Shown: positions 60,247-64,000 of the stretch, in pieces
How the letters are laid out: each line of letters opens with the position of its first letter
How positions within the stretch are numbered: the stretch's first letter is position 1
DNA from: Pseudomonas sp. MWU16-30317
GTDB lineage: Bacteria; Pseudomonadota; Gammaproteobacteria; Pseudomonadales; Pseudomonadaceae
NCBI RefSeq assembly: GCF_020515695.1
Contig: NZ_JAIWJA010000014.1
Location: forward strand, 1 to 64,000
Length of the DNA: 64,000 nt
Direction of reading: 5' to 3'
The notes under the pieces: generated by a model
Database searches by the model: none
What the model was told of the DNA's origin: nothing
Seen by the model: only the letters and a program-made list of their open reading frames with translations
Made by a program: the position numbers and the translations under genes

Positions 60247-60591
60247 TTGCCGAAAATCATCGCCGCCGCCGATAAGCAGATCGGCCAAATGATCGCCAAG
60301 CGTCGCCGCGCCCTGGGTCTGACTCAGGACCAGTTGGCCGAGAGCCTGTCGATGGGTCGTGAGGCCTATTCCCGGCTCGAACTGGGCAAGACGTCGCTGT
60401 CGGTCCCCAAGCTGATTCAGCTGTCGGGCGCGCTGGATTGTGGGTTGGCCGAGTTGGTGACCGACTTCAGCCCACGCCCCAGTGACCAAGGTCACAAGAT
60501 CGGCTTGCTGCTCGCGCCGCTGTCCGATGCCGATCGGCAGTTCATCCTGTCTTCGACCGAGCACTTGATTGCCCACCTGAAGCAGCGCTAG
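60247..60591 (+). CDS. XRE-family (Cro/CI-type) regulator
   Basis: The 114-residue protein has QIGQMIAKRRRALGLTQDQL, AESLSMGREAYSRLELGKTS and LSVPKLIQLSGALDCGLAEL, a full HTH_3 domain in the first 70 residues, and a C-terminal tail with LSDADRQFILSSTEHLIAHL. The initiator is probably TTG 60247 with GGGAG about 10 bases upstream. Earlier in-frame codons would be antisense to the 59.8-kb gene. Small XRE proteins in this position control ICE gene sets. Confidence 0.85.
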   Translation: MPKIIAAADKQIGQMIAKRRRALGLTQDQLAESLSMGREAYSRLELGKTSLSVPKLIQLSGALDCGLAELVTDFSPRPSDQGHKIGLLLAPLSDADRQFILSSTEHLIAHLKQR

Positions 60592-60692
60592 TCTGCCGCC
60601 ACTGTCCAATTGGACCCCGCATATTCAGTTTTAAGCTGGCTCCCTCCCCCCTGAGCGTCACCCTGCTTCAGTCATCCGACTGGAGCGAAGCC

Positions 60693-62675
60693 ATGCAATT
60701 GTTCATCTGCGAAAAGCCCTCCCAGGCGCGCGACATCGCCCGCGTGTTGCAGGCCGGCCGGCGTGCCGAAGGCTGCCTGGTGGGCGAACGGGTCACCGTC
60801 ACCTGGTGTGTTGGGCACCTCCTGGAGACCGCGCCACCTGAAACCTACGGCAGCCACCTCAAGCGCTGGGCCCTGGAAGACCTGCCGATCCTGCCCCAGC
60901 AGTGGAAGGTGTTGCCAAAGCCCAAGGTCGCTTCCCAACTCAAGGTCATTCGCGGCTTGCTAGGCCGGTGCGACGAGGTGGTCATCGCCACCGACGCCGA
61001 TCGCGAAGGCGAGATGATCGCGCGCGAGATCCTGGAACTGGAAGGCTACCGCGGGCCGGTGCAGCGCCTGTGGCTGTCGGCGCTCAACGATGCCTCGATC
61101 CGACTGGCGCTTGCGGCGCTCAAGCCCGGTGCGGAAACCGTGCCGTTGTATCACTCGGCCTTGGCCCGTTCGCGGGCCGACTGGCTGGTGGGCATCAACC
61201 TCAGTCGATTGTTCACCCTGCTTGGGCGCCGCGCGGGCTATGACGGAGTCCTGCCGGTGGGGCGCGTGCAGACGCCGACACTGAAGCTGGTGGTAGCCCG
61301 CGATCGGGCCATCGCGAGCTTCGTGGCGCAGCCGTACTGGACGCTGGACATTCGCCTGGCCGCAGGGGCCGCAGATTTTCAAGCCCGCTGGCAACCGCCC
61401 GCTACGGTCTGCGATGACCAAGGCCGTTGTACCCAACAAAGCGCTGCCCAACAGGTGCTGAAGAGAGTGCTCGAGGCCGCACAGGTGCACACCGACAGTG
61501 TCGAAACCGAGCGGGTGCGCGAGTCCGCACCGCTACCGTTCGACCTAGGGACTCTGCAGGAAATCTGCTCGGCCCGACTCGGCCTGGGCGCCCAGGAAAC
61601 GCTGGAATGCGCCCAGGCCTTGTACGAGACCCACAAGGTCACCAGCTATCCCCGAAGCGACTGCGGCTATCTGCCCGAGAGCATGATCGACGACGCACCA
61701 GCGGTGCTCGAGGCGCTCACTCAAGCCGATCCAACGCTTCGGGATCGTATCCAAGACCTGAACCTGTCCGTGCGTTCGCGCGCCTGGAACACCGCCAAGA
61801 TCTCCGCCCACCACGGCATTATCCCGACCGCCGTGGCGTTCCGGATCGACAGCCTGCCCCCGCGTGAACGTGCGGTGTACGCGTTGATTCGCGCCCGGTA
61901 CCTGGCGCAGTTCTGCGCGCTGCACGAGTACCTCAAGACAGAAGCACTGTTCATCGGGGCCGGCGAAACCTTCAAGGCCACGGGCATGCAGATTCTGGTA
62001 CCTGGCTGGAAGCCCTGCATCAACGAAGCCGACCCCACCGGCCAGGCCGAAGCCTCGCAGGTGCTGCCCGCTTTGCACGAAGGCCAGGCCCTGACCGTGT
62101 GCTCGACCAAAGTCGATGCCCGCACCACACAACCGCCCAAGCCCTACACCGAAGGCACGCTGATCAGGGCCATGAAATCCATCGCCAATCAGATCGAGGA
62201 TCCGCGCCTGCGCCAACGCCTCAAGGACAGCATCGGTATCGGTACCGAAGCCACCCGGGCCTCCATCCTGCAGGGGCTGATCGATCACGGTTACCTGGTG
62301 AAAAAGAAGCGCAGCCTGTCGGCCTCGGCGGCCGGTCACACGCTGATCGAGGCCGTGCCGCCCGAGGTGACTGATCCGGTGATGACGGCGTTGTGGGAAC
62401 AGGCGCTGGAGCATATCGAAACCGGTCGGCTGACCGTGGACGCCTTTCTCTTCAAGCAAAGCGAATGGCTCAGCCAACTCATCAAGCACCACGCGTCACT
62501 CAAACTCAATGTGCCGGTGGCGCGCGGCCCGGGCTGTCCGATCTGCAAGACGGTGATGCGCAAACGCACCGGGCGGACCGGCACCTTCTGGTCGTGCTCG
62601 CGTTATCCCGACTGCAAGGGCACCAAGCCCTTGGCCAAGCCCAAGGTGTCGAAGCCCAAGTCCAAGGGATCGTGA
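60693..62675 (+). CDS. topB: DNA topoisomerase III (TopB/TraE type)
   Basis: The 660-residue protein has a TOPRIM domain: MQLFICEKPSQARDIARVLQ and EVVIATDADREGEMIAREIL (DxD acidic centre). The type IA core includes RSRADWLVGINLSRLFTLLG, LPVGRVQTPTLKLVVARDRA, and catalytic Tyr in KVTSYPRSDCGYLP. Downstream come AHHGIIPT, KPYTEGTLIRAM and GIGTEATRASILQGLIDHGY. A C4 zinc ribbon ends the protein (GCPICKTVMRK, FWSCSRYPDCKGTKPL). It decatenates or resolves ICE DNA during transfer. Plasmid- and ICE-borne copies of about 660 residues are typical. Confidence 0.94.
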   Translation: MQLFICEKPSQARDIARVLQAGRRAEGCLVGERVTVTWCVGHLLETAPPETYGSHLKRWALEDLPILPQQWKVLPKPKVASQLKVIRGLLGRCDEVVIATDADREGEMIAREILELEGYRGPVQRLWLSALNDASIRLALAALKPGAETVPLYHSALARSRADWLVGINLSRLFTLLGRRAGYDGVLPVGRVQTPTLKLVVARDRAIASFVAQPYWTLDIRLAAGAADFQARWQPPATVCDDQGRCTQQSAAQQVLKRVLEAAQVHTDSVETERVRESAPLPFDLGTLQEICSARLGLGAQETLECAQALYETHKVTSYPRSDCGYLPESMIDDAPAVLEALTQADPTLRDRIQDLNLSVRSRAWNTAKISAHHGIIPTAVAFRIDSLPPRERAVYALIRARYLAQFCALHEYLKTEALFIGAGETFKATGMQILVPGWKPCINEADPTGQAEASQVLPALHEGQALTVCSTKVDARTTQPPKPYTEGTLIRAMKSIANQIEDPRLRQRLKDSIGIGTEATRASILQGLIDHGYLVKKKRSLSASAAGHTLIEAVPPEVTDPVMTALWEQALEHIETGRLTVDAFLFKQSEWLSQLIKHHASLKLNVPVARGPGCPICKTVMRKRTGRTGTFWSCSRYPDCKGTKPLAKPKVSKPKSKGS

Positions 62676-63435
62676 CCCTCACCGTGCACTTGACGGGCCT
62701 GGTCGGGGCTGTTGTAGTGAGGACGCCTTTCGCCATTGGCGAGCCAAGACCGATTCGCTCCGGGCAGCTCGGTCGGACTTCATGAGTTCGGAGCCGCTTT
62801 TTCCTGCAACCTGGTTGCCCTTCACCGCCCTGCATATCGTTGCAGCGAATGACCCGTGCCGCTTTTTATCAGGCCGCAGGGGTCATTCGCTTCGGCGATG
62901 ACGATCAGCTCCGGTGCCCGCCGGCGAAACACTGGGCACCTTTTGTGCGCGGATGCGTGCCAGAAAATTCCGACCCAGGCCACGACAAGGGTCGGTTGGT
63001 CAGGTCCTGCCAACGTGTGCTTGTCACGAGGAGCGACGTTGTCGCGATTGGCCAAAGGTGGTCCCTTTTTATCCCCAGCCCGATGACCGTCGGGCTATTT
63101 TTCGCCCGCGACGTTTCCACTGTGTGCCACTCGAATCTGGGCCAACAGCCTCTGCTCGATCGGCTGTTGACGTCCCATTGATCGCGTTTTATAGATGGTC
63201 TGCACATGCTGTCGATGACAGCGCCCAGGCAGCTTGAACCTTCAAGGCTGCGCCATTTCAATGGTGGTTCTCCCAAGTGCGATTCGCGTTCGGCAGCTCG
63301 CACGGTCATTGATTCGTCGGTGATGAACGCTGATTGTTTTCTCAGCCCTTCTGGGCCTACTTGTCATCCCCCTGCGGAATTCACCTCCCGCCGGGACGGT
63401 GGGTTTCCGCGTTTCTTGCAAACAGGAGATTCACC
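62676..63435. other. Long leader/intergenic region before DUF3577 gene
   Basis: This 760-bp region has no convincing gene: frames on both strands (for example 62840-63181 plus, 62905-63309 minus) lack ribosome sites and family motifs. It contains a strong terminator at 63077-63102 and ends with an AGGAG site for the DUF3577 gene. It could encode a non-coding RNA or a long regulated leader. Confidence 0.5.
63077..63102 (+). terminator. Rho-independent terminator inside the leader region
   Basis: AGCCCGA-TGACCG-TCGGGCT forms a perfect 7-bp GC-rich stem, followed by ATTTTTC. It lies 400 bp after topB and 330 bp before DUF3577, on the same strand, so it may end a small RNA or attenuate the downstream transcript. 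Confidence 0.75.
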
Positions 63436-63933
63436 ATGACTCAGTCCACTACTCCAACCCAAACTACCAGTTACTTCAACCTGCACACCCAAGGCATCGG
63501 CTATCTGAACCGCGTGCGTGAAGTCACGGTTCGTCGCGGCCAGCCGTTCATGGCCTGTGATATCGCTGCCCTGCATGGCGCCAGCGATGACGTGGAATAC
63601 ACCCGGTTCGACTGCAAGGTCGCCGGTGGTGAAGCGGAAAGGCTGATCCGCCAATACATGGCCGACGTCCAGGCCGAACGCAAAGTCCTCTTGGGCTTTC
63701 GTATCGGCGATCTGTGGACCGATGCGTTCATCTACGAAAAAGGCGAACGCCAGGGTCAACCCGGCGCCAGCCTCAAAGGCCGCTTGATCTTCATCGAGTG
63801 GATCAAGGTCGATGGCACCCTGGTGTACAAGGCTCCGGCCCGCACACCCGTTGCCACCGATACTGAGCAACCCACCGCTGATGCAGATCACGCACAGCAT
63901 CAGGACGAATCGCAGGCACGGCAAACCGCCTGA
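63436..63933 (+). CDS. DUF3577/STY4534-family ICE protein
   Basis: The 165-residue protein has SYFNLHTQGIGYLNRVREVT, VRRGQPFMACDIAALHGASD, DVEYTRFDCKVAGGEAERLI, AERKVLLGFRIGDLWTDAFI and SLKGRLIFIEWIKVDGTLVY, an OB-like beta-rich fold with a polar acidic tail. The STY4534 family is found in integrating elements next to ssb and topB, consistent with a ssDNA-associated role in replication. ATG 63436 has AGGAG upstream. A strong terminator follows. Confidence 0.92.
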   Translation: MTQSTTPTQTTSYFNLHTQGIGYLNRVREVTVRRGQPFMACDIAALHGASDDVEYTRFDCKVAGGEAERLIRQYMADVQAERKVLLGFRIGDLWTDAFIYEKGERQGQPGASLKGRLIFIEWIKVDGTLVYKAPARTPVATDTEQPTADADHAQHQDESQARQTA

Positions 63934-63953
63934 TCCGTCCGCTATCCCGCAAC

Positions 63954-63981
63954 AGGCGCTCTCCCCCGAGCGCCTTTTCTT
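63954..63981 (+). terminator. Rho-independent terminator after DUF3577 gene
   Basis: AGGCGCTC-TCCCCC-GAGCGCCT is a perfect 8-bp stem followed by TTTCTT. It ends the DUF3577 transcript. An AGGAGG ribosome site for the next ICE gene begins just before the window edge. Confidence 0.85.
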
Positions 63982-64000
63982 CCACCACAGGAGGCTCCGA

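Noticed and set aside
61545..62492. 315-codon minus-strand frame
   Set aside because: Antisense to topoisomerase III; composition artefact.

Overview
The window reads as accessory DNA of a Pseudomonas. Protein families, codon use and mobile elements (IS66, IS3/IS2-group, IS21 and IS256 families, a PFGI-1/ICEclc-type conjugative element) fit that genus, but no rRNA, tRNA or core gene pins the species. No tRNA or CRISPR array was seen. All functional calls come from reading translations; no database was searched.

Layout. (1) 1-0.85 kb is an insertion-sequence graveyard: an IS21-family end cut by the window edge, then IS256 and IS3 fragments. (2) 1.1-11.6 kb is a decaying catabolic block: MFS importer, beta-keto acid cleavage enzyme (BKACE), 3-hydroxyacyl-CoA/carnitine-type dehydrogenases, AraC regulator, cupin, acetoacetate decarboxylase and LysR regulator. 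The left half is intact. In the right half four genes are broken, three by frameshifts and one by a clean IS2-group insertion with a 5-bp target duplication. (3) 11.9-26.4 kb is a redox block with several exported proteins: two paralogous cupins, aldo/keto reductases, a Tat-exported isochorismatase-fold protein, PQQ glucose dehydrogenase, SDRs, a Bcr-type MFS pump, a lipoprotein with two carboxymuconolactone-decarboxylase domains, a Tat-exported zinc alcohol dehydrogenase and two LysR regulators. A shared TGAG-N5-CTCA box links the divergent promoter at 19.5 kb with the promoter of the nearby LysR gene.

(4) 26.6-28.5 kb holds a broken KfrA-like gene cut by a decayed IS66 transposase containing a hexanucleotide repeat. 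(5) 28.5-48.6 kb is a cargo segment bracketed by two inverted IS66 transposase remnants. It carries an esterase, a TetR-controlled hydrolase/SDR/DoxX-like set, and the most interesting unit, a 12-gene divergon at 32.8-45.4 kb. One arm (nine genes) encodes a DeoR-type repressor, Nudix protein, D-amino acid transaminase, alanine racemase, a phosphonate/iron-type ABC importer, a D-Ala-D-Ala-ligase-like enzyme and a phosphotransacylase-family protein. The other arm encodes a PhnZ-type HD oxygenase, an SDR and a class III aminotransferase-fold enzyme. A 12-bp direct repeat sits in both divergent promoters. A group II intron with an in-frame amber codon in its maturase lies just beyond, followed by a DUF4239 membrane protein and a GNAT fragment.

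(6) 48.6-51.8 kb is a scar zone: KaiC-like/HxlR chimera, truncated sugar-binding protein, an in-frame SDR-LacI chimera, an intact TetR gene and an RraA-family pseudogene. (7) 52-64 kb is the leading part of an ICE of the PFGI-1/ICEclc class: alpA, parA, a small gene, parB, DUF2857, STY4528, PFL_4669 family, DUF3158, ssb, an XRE regulator, topoisomerase III and DUF3577/STY4534. Many of these genes overlap by ATGA, so they look like polycistronic replication and partition functions. The other ICE modules (integrase, type IV secretion) are outside the window.
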